The notes below the pieces were generated by a model. It ran no database searches and had not been told where the DNA came from. It worked only from the letters and a program-made list of their open reading frames with translations. Positions 1 to 12,697 of a DNA stretch of 64,000 nucleotides are shown here, piece by piece. A program made the translations under genes and the position numbers. Where the stretch lies: NCBI GenBank assembly GCA_903813345.2, contig CAIIXF020000008.1:24972822-25036821 (forward strand), written 5' to 3'. The stretch is from Owenia fusiformis. Taxonomy: Eukaryota > Annelida > Polychaeta > Sabellida > Oweniidae. The stretch's first letter is position 1; the number at the start of each line of letters is the position of its first letter.

Positions 1-59
1 TTCAATAACTTACAAATACTGTTTACACTGACTTAAGTTTTTTTTCAAAATCATCTACA

Positions 60-360
60 AGTTTTCAGAAGTTCAAATGTGACTTTATCTTTATTTTTAA
101 GATTTGAGTTTATTGACCTTTTCAAAAGGTCAAAAAGGTCTTTCTTCAACTTGCTTCAAATTGACCAATTTTTTTCAAAATCAGACAAGTTCTCAAAACT
201 TCAAATCTGATTATAGATTTGACCTTCAATGACATTCTGAAGGTCAAAAAAACATTTGACCTTCAATGACCTTCTCAAGGTCTTTTTTCAACTTGCTTTA
301 AATTGACCATTTTTTTTCAAAATCATCCACAAGTTCTCAGAAGTTCAAATCTGACTTTAG
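60..360. repeat. Dispersed repeat built on GACCTTCxxxGGTCAAA motifs
   Basis: Alternating GACCTT and AAGGTC words with the phrase CAACTTGCTT and TCAAAATCATC. Related copies lie inverted at about 20030-20280 and, more diverged, at 46080-46290 and 56090-56150. No ends or target duplications could be fixed. Confidence 0.55.
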
Positions 361-855
361 GTTGAACTAATAGTATTATAATAGGTGGTGTTAATGCCCT
401 GATTATACATGATCCTGGGCCTATGTGTAAAACGGACAAATCCCAACTTGTCAAGTTCATGGCTTTAGGCATTAACCATGGAAATTGGCAGATCTGAGAG
501 GAAAGATTGTCAAAGAGCTAGAGCTAAAATGGGACTATATCATCCTGACACCTGGGACAAATCACCAGAAAAGTGGATTTTTAGTCAATTTAACAATATT
601 TTGGGAAATATAGTCTCAGCAAACTCCAGAGGAATTCGACACTGACATCTATGAAGTTGAGAGGAATAAAATGGACTTTTGCAAGTCTGAGAGGAATTAT
701 AAACATGGAAACTTTCAATCTTGTCAGGGTCCAAATTTGAGCCAAAATGTTTTGGCTAAGACAATCTTCAATCTTTGAACCATGGGAAAATGTTTATTGA
801 ATATGTTTATGAATTCGCGAAATATGATGCAATCATTTGTGATGTCACACATGTA

Positions 856-1819
856 CAGGGTGACCCCAAAAAATGCAACCCTCCATTTCTTCAATATTTT
901 TCTTAAATGTAGGTAAATTGCTCTGAGATTTGGCACACAGGAACTTCATTCAATGTGGAATCCTTTGGCAAAGTTTCAATAATCTTAGTCTTATATTGAT
1001 AGAGTTATGGTTGTTTCAAAATATGCTCCAGATGTCGTCAATTTCGCTGAAAACAAACTTGCAATGTTCAAGGAAGACTGTTCATAACACGGATGCACTC
1101 TTCCTCATGGGTATGGCTCAAATTTTTGCAGCCATTGCTTGTTGGAGTTCTGCAATTGCGGTGGGGTTATTTTCATACACAATTATCCTTTAAATAAACC
1201 CATATATAGAAGTCAGGGGCATTGAGATCAAGACTGGGATGACCATGGGTTCTCCGTCCTAGGAGAGATAGTCTTCTCATAGAAATGACTAGTGAGCCAG
1301 GCTATGCTTTCATTAGAAGTGTTAGGAGTGCCTCCATTCTTCTAGAATCACTGTTCTTGTCCATTGAAGCCTCTATGTCACTCTAGAACTGCCTGGGAAC
1401 GCTAATATTGCGCTGTGTGTTAACAGTAACAGTGTTGCTATTATCAACCTCAAATCAAAAGGGGCTGATGATTTCATGTTTGGAAATTGGCAGCCCAAGC
1501 TGTGCATTTAACAGAATGTAGGGGCCTTTGAAGCACTTCATCTGGAATTTGTGATCTCAGAACACATTATTTCTTGAGTTATCATGTTCAGAAAGAAGGG
1601 AATGTGATTCATCAGAAAACCTAACATTGGAAATGGACGACATTTAGAGCATATTTTGGAACGATCATAGCTCTATCAATATAAGACTGTGATTATTGAA
1701 ACTTTGCCAGAGGATCTCACATTGCATGAAGTCTTTGTGTGCCAAATTTCAGAGCAATTAACCTCCATTTAAGAAAAATATTGAATAAATGGAGGGTTGC
1801 ATTTTTTTGGGTCACCCTG
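856..1819 (-). mobile_element. Mariner/IS630-type relic with long inverted ends
   Basis: The ends CAGGGTGACC and GGTCACCCTG are flanked by TA dinucleotides (854-855, 1820-1821), and the inverted repeats extend about 185 bp. On the minus strand around 1230-1140 a broken transposase C-terminal part reads SPDLNAPDF, YLKD, then an AELQQA-like stretch, with stops and frameshifts. This matches the third catalytic aspartate region of mariner-like DDE transposases. Non-functional. Confidence 0.75.
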
Positions 1820-2858
1820 TATCATGGTTTTGGTCCATGTTCAGGATATACTATTTCTCCTGTATATGACCCTAAAACTTCCCAAATGCACGATAAATAT
1901 GATCTAGACTTGAATTTTCTTTCGTTTTTATAACTTCTCTGCCGGATTACGTCCATACCTAAATACTGGGAAAAAATATCATACTCTGCTCTGCCTCGAT
2001 TGATATTTTATTCCTGGAGGTGATCTTTGGATATATCACACTCTCCATCATGTAATAATGCTATTTTATCTCCCACCCGTTGGGTGGATATTGTCTGAAG
2101 TTAATTCCCACAAAAAATTTGTAATGTGATTGAAAGTATAACACTGTTGAATTCTGTTATTATTACCTAAATTTCATTGATAAGTGTGGTGCCAAATTAA
2201 CATAATCAGTGTTTCAAAAATACTTTCTGCTTGTGTATCTGTGGTTATTTGAGATGGATGACCTCAACAGAATAATTCAAGTGATTGAGCATGGCAGCTG
2301 TTGATCTGTTTTATATTACACTCATAATGATTCAGTGCTCAGATTACATGTTTTTGTTCACAAAAATTAGTTTTTTCATTTAAAGGTGGGAATTTAAGGT
2401 AAATCAAAAAGAAGGAGTAACTAGCTGATCGATTCATCGCGCTAGGTCACCTTAAATCATCATCATGTACATGTATCTTATTCATATTAATGATTTAAAT
2501 ATGATGATTTCTTATTGATTTCAGGTTGCAGATATCAACAATATTATCCTGAAATACCTTCACTCTTACAATCCATAGATGCAGTTGAGCCTATAGATGA
2601 TTAAGCCTGTGCAATATCATAGGATTAAGATATTTAAGGACAAAGGACTGTAATAATGGCCAATAATGATGAGACTTGATTCAATGAATGCTTCAGTGGC
2701 AGACCATACTGAGCAGCATAAATGCAGATATATCAGCCATCAATACAAATTACATGAATTACAATTATGCAGGAAACACAGAAAGATAAAGGAACAGAAG
2801 ATCTACACTTGCTGGGAAAACTTGCAGATTATTGAAATAGCTGAATAACCTACTAGAT

Positions 2859-5800
2859 ATGAAAATCCTGTGTTTCAGAATGACTTGGTTACGTCTTATT
2901 GTTATACTAGTAATTGCACTAGCTTGCTTACAACTTTTACACATGTCAATGCTTAGTCAGTTAGAAATACGGAACAATCAATTTGAAATCAAAAAGTCAC
3001 GATTCATTTTTAAGAAGGTGGCCTTGAAGCAGTTTCAGGAGATACAAAATGCACTGCATGGTAGCAGTATACTGGATTCTAGCGGCCAGTACAGAATTAT
3101 ACATTTTTTATTGAAGAGTAAAACACAACAGGAGGAATCGCAGAATAATGTTAATGGTTTGACATTGTTAACTCAGTGTTCAGCCAATAGATTACATTAC
3201 CTTATAGATCTTGCAAACCAATGGAGTGCACCAATATCAATTGCCGTATTTACAATTTCAAAAGATATTAAAAATGTAGTAAGAACATTGCTATATCTGC
3301 AGTTCTGTGTGCCTGCAATTCGAGAGTATGTTTCAATACATTTAGTGTTTCCCTTTGCCTCAAATATTGAGGCCATTACAGAAACGGACATTGATATGCC
3401 CCATGATGTATGCCATAATTTAAAGGATGAGCTCCAGAAGCGGTATAATACTACTCTCAATTATGACTTGCAGGGTGTTCCCTACCCCAATAACCTACTA
3501 CGTAATATAGCACTACGTAATGCTCATACTGACCATATCTTTCTCATTGACATAGATTTTATACCTTCCAAAAATCTCCATAGTAACTTTCTCAATTTTG
3601 CTCAAACCAATGGGATATTTGACATCAACAGATCTGTATATGAAAAAACAGTTTACGTTGTTCCAGCATTTGAAACACGTAACAAAATCTCAATTCCAAG
3701 CAACAAAGATGAGCTATTATTGCAGTGGAAAAAATCAGAAATCCGACCTTTTTATTATGAACTTTGTTGGAAGTGTCAAAAACAATTAGACTATGAAGCA
3801 TGGGGATTGGCAAACTCAACGAAAAGTGTGACAGTAGCTTATGAAATTGAATGGAAGGATCCCTGGGAACCATTTTATATCACAAGAAAAACCATCCCAG
3901 TTTATGATGAGAGATTTAAGCAGTATGGCTTCAACAGAATAAGTCAGGTAGGTACATGTTGTAATTCCTTCAGTATTATTGAAACATTATTCCTCGTGGT
4001 CTTGAGCTTTTTGTTGATTGGTATGCTGATTCCTGAATGTTGGGGGACAAGGATATACAATAGGGGAGATGTTACTCAAATGTATCTTTGCATATTAGAT
4101 TAATAGAAGCATGTTACACTTTCTAATGACAATTTGGCTAGTGAGTGGCCATGTGTTATTTTATGTTGTTGCTTAGCTGGAAAAGTAGCAGAGTATAGTT
4201 TTCTTGAAATTTTATTTTTGAAAACTTTGAAGCCTTTGAAGATTTGTTCATCTTGCTTAACAGATTTGTTAATCCTGCTAAACGGATTTGTTCATCCTGC
4301 TAAACGGATTTGTTCATCTTGCTAAACAGATTTGTTCATCTTGCTTAACAGATTTGTTCATCCTGCTTAACAGATTTGTTCATCCTGCTAAACAGATTTG
4401 TTCATCCTGCTAAACAGATATGTTCACCCCGCTAAACAGATGTTCATCCTGCTAAACAGATTTGTTCATCCTGCTTAACAGATTTGTTCATCTTGCTAAA
4501 AAGATTTGTTCATCTTGATCAATAGATTTGTTCATCTTGCTAAACAGATTTGTTCATCCTGCTAAACAGATATGTTCACCTGCTTAACAGATTTGTTCAT
4601 CCTGTTAAAGAGGCTCTATGACATAGGATAGCATAATCAAGACCCCTCTGGACTTTTTTGCATATTGAGTTTCACAACATATATACCCATCTACTTACCA
4701 AAGAAGAAGTCCCAAATCCCCCTCTTTCAGCGTTTATTTTGCGATTGTGCTGGCCGATCTTATTATTTTCGAAGAAATTAATTCAATCTGAAGTTTGAAT
4801 ATTCCGGGAAAGTCCTCCTGTTATCTGATTGGCCGTTGAATTTGTTTATCATAAACCTGATTGGCTCCCTGGTTCAAGGCGCTTGTGGGTGCTTGTGTGA
4901 CTCAATGGGGATTCCCCTCGATAGCCAAGGAATCGATTGTGTTTAATTCTGGAGTTTGGTTGTTCTGTTGATTATTTCTGATATTTCGGCAATAATATAC
5001 CCAAAAGTAATTCTCAAGATATATCCATGGTATGTGAGATATTATATGAGCAATGTCAATAGGACATCATTGATTGTCTGGGGGAGAAACCTATGGCATA
5101 ATGCATCTTTAAACAGATTTGTTCATCTTGCTAAACAGATTTGTTCATCTTGCTAAACAGATTTGTTCATCTTGCTAAACAGATTTGTTCATCCTGCTAA
5201 ACAGATTTATTGATCCTGCTTAACAGATTTGTTCATCTTGCTTAACAGATTTGTTCATCCTGCTAAACAGATTTGTTCATCCTGCTTAACAGATTTGTTC
5301 ACCCTGCTAAACAGATTTGTTCATCCTGCTTAACAGATTAGTTCATTCTGCTAAACAAATTTGTTCATCTTGCTAAGAAACAGATTTGTTCATCTTGCTA
5401 AGAAACAGATTTGTTCATCCTGCTAAACAGATTTGTTCATCTTGCTTAATAGATTTGTTCATCTTGCTAAGAAACAGATTTGTTCATCCTGCTAAACAGA
5501 TTTGTTCATCTTGCTTAACAGATTTGTTCATCTTGCTTAAAAGATTTGTTCATCTTACTAAACAGATTTGTTCACCTTGCTAAACAGATTTGTTCATCCT
5601 GCTAAACAGATTTGTTCATCTTGCTTAACAGATTTTTTCATCTTGCTAAACAGGTTTGTTCATCTTGCTAAACAGATTTGTTCATCTTGCTAAACAGATT
5701 TGTTCACCTTGGTAAACAGATTTGTTCATCCTGCTAAACAGATTTGTTCATCTTGCTAAACAGATTTGTTCATCTTGCTAAAAAGATTTGTTCATCTTTC

Positions 5801-8800
5801 TAAACAGATTTGTTCATCTTGCTAAACAGATTTTTCATCCTGCTAAACAGATTTGTTCATCTTGCTAAACAGATTTGTTCATCTTGCTGAACAGATTTGT
5901 TCATCTTTCTAAACAGATTTGTTCATCTTGCTAAACAGATTTTTCATCCTGCTAAACAGATTTGTTCATCCTGCTAAAAAGATTTGTTCATCTTGATCAA
6001 TAGATTTGTTCATCTTGCTAAACAGATTTGTTCATCTTGATCAATAGATTTGTTCATCTTGCTAAACAGATTTGTTCATCTTGCTTAAACAGATTTGTTG
6101 ATCCTGCTAAAAAGATTTGTTCATCTTGATCAATAGATTTGTTCATCTTGCTGAACAGATTTGTTCATCCTGCTAAACAGATTTGTTCATCCTGCTAAAC
6201 AGATTTGTTCATCCTGCTAAACAGATTAACATTGCTTAACTTTTTTTGTAGTGCAATTGTTTTTTCCCCTTTCTACCAATTCTTGAGAATGAAATAAAAT
6301 GTCTTTCCGAACCTTGTTGGAACAAAATAGCATATACAACATGTTTTTAGACCTCTCAATATAATAGTTATACAAAGGAATTTTTGATTGATTTTAAAAA
6401 AGTATTCAAAAAGTTAAAACAAAATCCCCCCAAAATAGATAAAAATCAAGTTAAACCTTTTATTTCATCAACATTAGATACTTTTTTTTAAAATCATCCA
6501 AAATTTTCTTTGTACAATCACAATATTGAGAGACTTAAACATGTTGTGTTTATGTCGTTTTGTTCCAATGAGGTTTGGAAAGATGTTTCATTTCACTCTG
6601 GAAACATGACACCAAGAACAAAACAAGCGTTTGATGTGTTTTCTAAAACAATATAGATGAAAGTATATATACTGTATATATATTTCAAATTATATTATTA
6701 CCATTCAAAAGATGACCATTAAATTGTAGATGTGTTCAATTTTTCGATTTCTTTCATGACTGGTTTAAGAGAAACACGTGTTCAAAAAGTTCTCCATATC
6801 GATACCACTCCTTTGCTAAATAGATATGTTCATCTTGAATCATTCAATTTGTGAGTTCCAATTGTGTTCATTTTGCCCAACAGGCATATATTCATCTAGC
6901 TAAATAGATGTGTGCAAGTTCTCTATATAGGTAATATCTTTCCTAGTTTCTTTTTATGTTAGTTGGCAATACCCAGTTATCTTTGGCACACTGACCAAGG
7001 AATTTAGTAAATCCTTTGACATATTTGAAGATGTAATTGATTCTTATTGACAAGAACACTAATGGCCTAATGGAAATATATCTCCCGAGGCAGACAGTAT
7101 AGATTAACCAATAATTTGATCAATATTCATCACATCTATCCCTTGCAGATTTATATGTGGCATGCTTGTCTCATTACAAAATCTATGTCAAGTATGATTT
7201 GATTATCTCAGGTACTTTTCTTGTAGATGTCATTTAATGAACAGGAACATTTAATGATGAACATGTAGTTGAAAGGAGTTGCCTTGCAGGTCATTTCAAA
7301 TTTATAATATATTTTGTGATAACACACAGATCTAGAGATGGGCAAAGAATGTGTTTAATCTTTATATAAGGAATATTGGAAAACGTATTCAATCATAAAT
7401 CATAGATGAAATAGCTTTGTTAACTGAAGCGTTGTCATGTGTAGTATGAATATACTCTGATTATCTTTTGTTGAAAGGCCCAGCGGGAAATCATACTTTT
7501 ACATCAATGCTCTTTGTTAATAAAAGGACTCATTAAGGTTACATCTTTGACATGTTTTGCCTATTGATAGTCTTGCTCTTTTACTTGAATTGTTTGTGAT
7601 TGGCTACAGGAATTTAAATGCTATGATTCACAATAATCTGTTTTGGAGAAGGATTTTTTCATCCTAAAATTATTCCTAAAAAATTATGTAAAACAAAACA
7701 CACTTATCATCAGGGGCAGCTTTGGAAATCCAGAGAGGTTACCATACCATAAAATGAAGCCAATTTTGAAAAAAAATGCTTGAAACGGTCCAATTACTCA
7801 GATGCGAGTAGGTAGTTACCAGTTTTGCCACCAGGTGGCTGATTCGGGGGAATTAACATGGCAGGGTATTACAAAATTCCCTTAAACTTGAATATGCATC
7901 AGTTTTAGTGGTTCACTTTTCATATTACCCTTATGTATCTGATAGTTATACAGATTAAAATATGCCCAGTAAAAGAAAATATTATCTGCCCAACACAAGA
8001 AAAGATATTTCACTTTTTGTGGTTTTACAACATGGGGTCTATGGTGAATCTCCCCGACCTAGAAGTCACATTTTCAAATAAAATTAAATTTTCAAAGTTG
8101 ATAAACTCTTTTCAAAACCACATTTCTAAAAGTAATTTTACATGTAGATTCCAAATATGACATTAGTTTGACTGAATTATTTGACTGAATTTTTAATGAC
8201 GTAAATCAAGATTATTTCTACTCGCATCTGGGATATTGCTAGAGGCACTTGACCAAAGGAAATATAATTGCCCCTCCACCAACCAGAGGCTCAGTTTGAA
8301 TCTGCAACAAATGTTGAAAACCTTTGTAATAGATAGATGGTAAACACTTTATTCGTCGTTTATCATAGCCCACACAAAATCAATTCAGGTCATGGAGTTT
8401 AGAATAATAGAATAACCATGTTCTCACTGATGAGGTCCTTGTTTGAAACATGAGCTCAGATGCCATGGGTACTCTTTAATATTCACTATTGATTCACTTA
8501 TTTAAGCATGACATATGTATTCATGTTTCCATGGAAGCATACATGTACATATGTAGCCACATTACTTTTTGAATTTTGCATCAAATCTCTGGGGACCCTC
8601 CCACTACCTGCTCTAACCTTTTATAGAAAGTATTATTGGAAGATACACTCAAGAGCTTATAACATTAGGTGCTCAGTATTTCAGTAATGATTCAGAAATT
8701 CTTTTTCGATCTGGAAATTACAATTACGATTATTGCTGAATTCTAGGTTAAATGTCACTTTTGGGAAATTATTACTTAAAATAGATCCAACCCTGTGAAA

Positions 8801-9508
8801 TGAAAAGTCAATTTATGGTACTAAGTGTCGTCCTGTGTTCAAAAACCTCATATGACATGGATAGGGATTATGGGCCATGTCATCCTGTATGCCTAAATGC
8901 CTGTCTCTGGAAATTAAATTGATCCAGTCCTTCTGATTTTATCAAGCAAGCAATTTCCAAGTTGGAATACTTATCCAATAGGGATAATACAATACACTGA
9001 TAGTTAGGGAGACTGGAATCCCAAGGAGTCCCTCAGTCAGTTTGCGTAGTGTGTGTCTGTCCATGTGGTATAGGTATCTGTAGTGTAAGGCTAGTTGAAA
9101 TTGATAATATACATGGACATGATTTATGTTAGAACATTATAACGTTTTTTGTAATATGCATATATAATTTGTACAATAATGACAATGAAATATGAAAGTT
9201 GTTAAATAGGAGTCTAAACTTCAAACTGTTTGGACCCCTTCTCTCCCCAATATCCATCGAGTCGGGTGAGATGCAGACACTTTTGATGAAGAGTATGTTG
9301 TTTGTACTTGCAGGTTTGTGAGGTCCACTTTGCTGGTTATACCTTTGCTGTGCTCAACAATGCATTCCTACTACACAAAGGTTACAAACTGCCTTCCAAC
9401 TTCCATAAGACTAAAGAACAAGAACAACAGCGCAATAGGATCCTCTTCAGACAGTTCAAAGAGCAACTGAAAACTAAATATCCTAATTCTACCAGGAGGT
9501 GTTACTGA
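2859..9508 (+). CDS. B4GAT1: Beta-1,4-glucuronyltransferase 1 (B4GAT1), two coding exons
   Basis: Coding exons are 2859-3947 and 9314-9508 (363 + 64 = 427 residues; from memory the human protein is about 415). The donor CAG|GTAGGT and acceptor TTGCAG|GTT join in phase 0. The ATG is the first after an in-frame TAG at 2838-2840. Residues 12-28 form a hydrophobic type II signal anchor, as expected for a Golgi enzyme. A GT49-family catalytic region follows, with the acidic metal-binding motif FLIDIDF (DID at residues 231-233). Exon 2 carries the conserved end, including [17 protein letters not shown] and the final YPNSTRRCY. Known role of the family: transfer of glucuronic acid to xylose on O-mannosyl glycans of alpha-dystroglycan, priming LARGE. 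Reading through the donor gives a false 414-residue product. A 5'UTR acceptor is likely at 2522 (TTGATTTCAG). AATAAA at 10718-10723 is a possible poly(A) signal. Confidence 0.93.
4241..4608. repeat. 22-bp satellite array, left part
   Basis: About 17 head-to-tail monomers close to CAGATTTGTTCATCTTGCTAA, with variants CCTGCTTAA and TTGATCAATA. No spacers. It is interrupted at a TTAA by the 4609-5108 element and resumes at 5109. Confidence 0.95.
4605..5112. mobile_element. TTAA-inserted inverted-repeat element splitting the satellite
   Basis: A 500-bp unit (4609-5108) flanked by TTAA on both sides. The left end reads AGAGGCTCTATGACATAGG; the right end in reverse reads AGATGCATTATGCCATAGG. Removing it restores a continuous satellite monomer. 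TTAA targets are used by piggyBac and Kolobok elements; there is no coding capacity here. Confidence 0.8.
5109..6228. repeat. 22-bp satellite array, right part
   Basis: About 50 monomers of the same 22-bp unit, including 25-26-bp variants with AAGAAACAG and deletions giving TTTTTCATCC. Because three monomers equal 66 nt, the array yields spurious open frames. Degenerate monomers reappear at about 6818-6915. Confidence 0.95.
6818..6915. repeat. Decayed satellite monomers
   Basis: Sequence such as GCTAAATAGATATGTTCATC, and later TTCATCTAGCTAAATAGATG, shows that the 22-bp array once extended, or was seeded, 600 bp further right. Confidence 0.6.
7796..8233. mobile_element. Inverted-repeat element, CAGATGCGAGTAG ends
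   Basis: The left end CTCAGATGCGAGTAG pairs with CTACTCGCATCTG on the right. A partial inverted copy lies at about 55850-55975 and a fragment at about 39000-39060, sharing the CCACCAGGTGG block. No coding capacity. Confidence 0.65.
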
Positions 9509-9744
9509 ATTTCCTCCCTTCCCTAACCCTACCCCAATTCTCTTTAATTCCCCATACCATGTTTTGAGGAGAAATTAAGTGGATGGAATACTAGATATTA
9601 ATATAACTGAGTACTGCCATGTTTTCAAATGCAATAATGATGTTGAGAAAAGCAAACATTCATTTCATCTTTGTAGCAAGTTAACCTATTTCTCTCTTGT
9701 CATCTCTCTTCTCAATATTCTCTAACATTGGTTTTAATCATGCA

Positions 9745-10139
9745 GTCCTAACTTCGACCGTTAATTTGAATTTTTGACCTACCAGGTGCTTGAAAATCAA
9801 GGATTGCGAGTCTCATACTGCACTGTTTTTTCTTCAAACTTATACCATTAAAAGCAGAACAAAATTGCCTTTCTGTCGGTGCATTACTTTATTTAAAAAG
9901 TCCCTCGTTCTAGCAGCGTTTTGGTTCCAGCTGTTAGAAGGCCTTCTTACAGCTGGGGACCAAAATGCCGCTGGAAGTAGGGACTCTGTTGAAGAGAATA
10001 ATGTATCATCAGGAAGGGATTTGTGTTATGCTTTGAATGGAACAAGTTTGAAGAAAAACGGTGCAGTATGAGACTCGTAATCCTTGATTTTCAAACATCC
10101 GGTAGGTCAAAAATTCAAATTAATGGTCGAAGTTAGGAC
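9745..10139. mobile_element. 395-bp fold-back element, palindromic over its whole length
   Basis: Starts GTCCTAACTTCGACC and ends with its complement. Long matching arms (GGATTRCGAGTCTCATACTG and others) continue inward to a centre at AGAAGGCCTTCT (9936-9947), which is exactly mid-element. A target duplication was not evident. Confidence 0.8.
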
Positions 10140-10184
10140 CGCGTGTCAATGGAAGGTTGAGACCAAGGTTATTCCCATACTGCT

Positions 10185-10451
10185 CACTGGCGGATCTGGT
10201 GCCCCCCTTGGGTGGGCCCAGAAAAAAAATTGGGCCCAAAGAAATTTTGGACCAAAAATTAAGGTCCCAATAAGTGGGCCTTTTTGGGCATTATTTGGCC
10301 TTTGTTTTTTATTAATTTTTGGCAAAATTTTGAAGTTAATGGGCCTAAATTATCAAAATTTGGGGCCACTTTTTGGTTTTAGGGGCCCATAATTTTTTTT
10401 ATCAGACTTGAAATTTGGGCCCTCCCTCGTTGGTTCCCAGATCGGTCCCTG
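10185..10451. mobile_element. Inverted-repeat element, CACTGGCGGATC family, 5-bp target duplication
   Basis: The ends CACTGGCGGATCTGG and GATCGGTCCCTG are flanked by CTGCT on both sides (10180-10184, 10452-10456). The interior is rich in GGGCCC. A second copy is at 63463-63752. Confidence 0.75.
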
Positions 10452-10459
10452 CTGCTATA

Positions 10460-12690
10460 CCATTGTATTTTTTCAATCATATGAAATAACTTGATGGATA
10501 GATTGAGGATGCTATGTCAACTGAAGGTGTTATGTTCAGTGAACACTAGAACTTGGGATGCAATCTAAGAAGCAATCAGTGATGTGGCCGATTAATTTTA
10601 CAAAAGACGAATCTGTACTGCAAATGGTATAGATATGTAATAATGTCAAACACTTCATTCATTAACAGTGTCCACCAGTCTCATGCTTTGAATGTTGAAG
10701 TAGGAGAATCTCTGGATAATAAATTTTTTTAGTTGCCTCTACAGTACCCTATTTTTTATGTAAGGGTTGACATTTGAATATAAAATCTAATTTTGCTTTT
10801 TCAATGTCCATCTGATTCATTTGTGTATATACATTTTAGGATTTTGCAACTTTGAACCAAACTTTGCTACTGGGATTACATGCACCATTTTGATGAGTTG
10901 TTGTTTAATAAAAGGGGTAAATTATACTTTTATAGCAAATGCAATAGTCTGAGTGCAAACTAAGTTTCAGTGTAATGATTTTATTCTTTGATTTACTTAA
11001 CATATACATGTTCTTGTGCAAAAAATAAAAGTGCAAAAGTAGGGACTTTTGGTTGAGTGTATTCTAATGGGATATTGCAGTGAGTGATTTAAAACTAGAA
11101 AGTAAGGTACAATATATTATAGACTTCTACAAGTGCAAGTGTTCATTTACAATTATCATGTTCATGAAAACTGTTTTTTTACAGTATTGTACTGCCTGTA
11201 CATATAATATATTTATCTAGCATTTTATAGCATCAACTATGACAACACTCTCCCAATTATAGCGTGCCATAAGTAACATTTTAATGTAATTGCAATAATT
11301 TTGAATTATATAATTTGAGCTTCATCAGATTTGTTCATTGCTTATGTCCTCTACAGGATAAGCACTTGAAGATACTCATTCTTTGACAAATTCTCGAATT
11401 ATGTAACAGTATAAATAAATAAGTAAAAAAATTCCTCTGCACAGAAGATTGATTAATTTTCCCCTGGAATTATGGGATTATCTATCTATAGGATCACCTA
11501 TACTTGGTGGGGACATGTACACAGATATGATCTTGTTATTCTAAGTACTGTTTAGTATCATAACAATTCTGAGAAATGTCTACAAATACAGATATCATAT
11601 ATTGCATGAATTTATACTTTTGTAAACAATTTAATTTGAAATATATAAAACATTCAATCTTTATTCCTAAATTGGAAGTAATTTTGTCTTATTCAAATTG
11701 AAGTTAGAAATATGGCAGTATGATTCGATTATGGGCACCCTTTCCACCAAAGGGATTCATGTTAACAGAGGGGATGTCAGTATTTTCTAAAAGTGTTCAA
11801 AATTTAGTCAAAGTGACATAACATTTGATTACACTTCAGATCACTGCTCCAAGGATTCCATATACACGTGGGGTGGGAAGAATTGGCTTTCAGATGCAGA
11901 ATTTCAGAATCTAGAATTTTGATGAGTTCCCACGTAATTGAGATATTTTCTGAAAGCATGAATGATCAGTCTTACCCATCCGTAAAATGTGAACATTTGA
12001 GAGTTCATACAAAGATGTAAATAATGCTCTAGTTTTACAAAAATCAAATCTCCATAACAACATACTTGCTCCAATACTTCTCACCTCATAACTCGCCACC
12101 GAAAGTATCTGGTCTCGCCTGGTATCAGATTTTTTGTCTGAACCAGCAGTGGATCTGTAGATCTTCGAATTACTTTTGTTTTAGTCCAAATGCAATTATG
12201 CATTGATTCCCCCTACATCCTACTTTTTATTATATACATACATGTATATACTATACATGTAGTTTGATATTCTCCATTTCAATTCAAATGCTTAATCGGT
12301 TTTATGTCTGATGGGGTTAGACATCTTTTAAGACTTAGATGCCATCTTTTAATATTTAAACAAATTACTTTCTTGTATTCCAATATGTTCATTATTAGAT
12401 GGACTAAAATGATAAACTCAACACATTTATGTGAATTCATTAACATAATATTTATTTATCATATTTCTTAATTCTTAAACATGGTATTTATTGTTAAATC
12501 ATATTTTTTAATTCTGATAGTTTTATCTACATACAAATGTTTTTGAGGAACATGTGAAATTATCAACAAAGTCAACTTAAAATGCATCATAGCCATATTT
12601 GAAAAAATGTTATGCAAATGAAAAAAAATAATTTAATTCCAAGACGAAGCATGGAATAGCATGATAACCATGGTAAATCTTTTTGATAAT
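10460..12690. other. Intergenic stretch between B4GAT1 and MKKS
   Basis: AT-rich sequence between two convergent genes. AATAAA motifs at 10718 (+) and TTTATT at 12487 probably mark the ends of the two transcripts. No coding segment recognised. Confidence 0.6.
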
Positions 12691-12697
12691 AAGTTTG

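Larger units (their letters stand above)
3948..9313 (+). other. B4GAT1 intron
   Basis: Phase-0 intron of 5,366 bp, GT at 3948 and AG at 9313. It holds the split 22-bp satellite (4241-6228), decayed satellite monomers (about 6818-6915), an inverted-repeat element (about 7796-8233) and otherwise AT-rich sequence in which I see no exon. 6230-6800 and 8240-9300 show nothing recognisable. Confidence 0.85.

Noticed and set aside
3948-4103. B4GAT1 continuing to the stop at 4101-4103 as one exon
   Set aside because: The frame loses family similarity exactly at a consensus donor, and the expected C-terminus is found in phase at 9314-9508.
5386-5583. Open frame with [12 protein letters not shown] repeats
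   Set aside because: Arises because three 22-bp monomers make 66 nt without stops; no start context, splice sites or conserved protein.
4241-6228. CRISPR-like array of 22-bp repeats
   Set aside because: Monomers are directly head-to-tail with no spacers, vary like a satellite, and lie in a metazoan intron; the interruption is a transposon.
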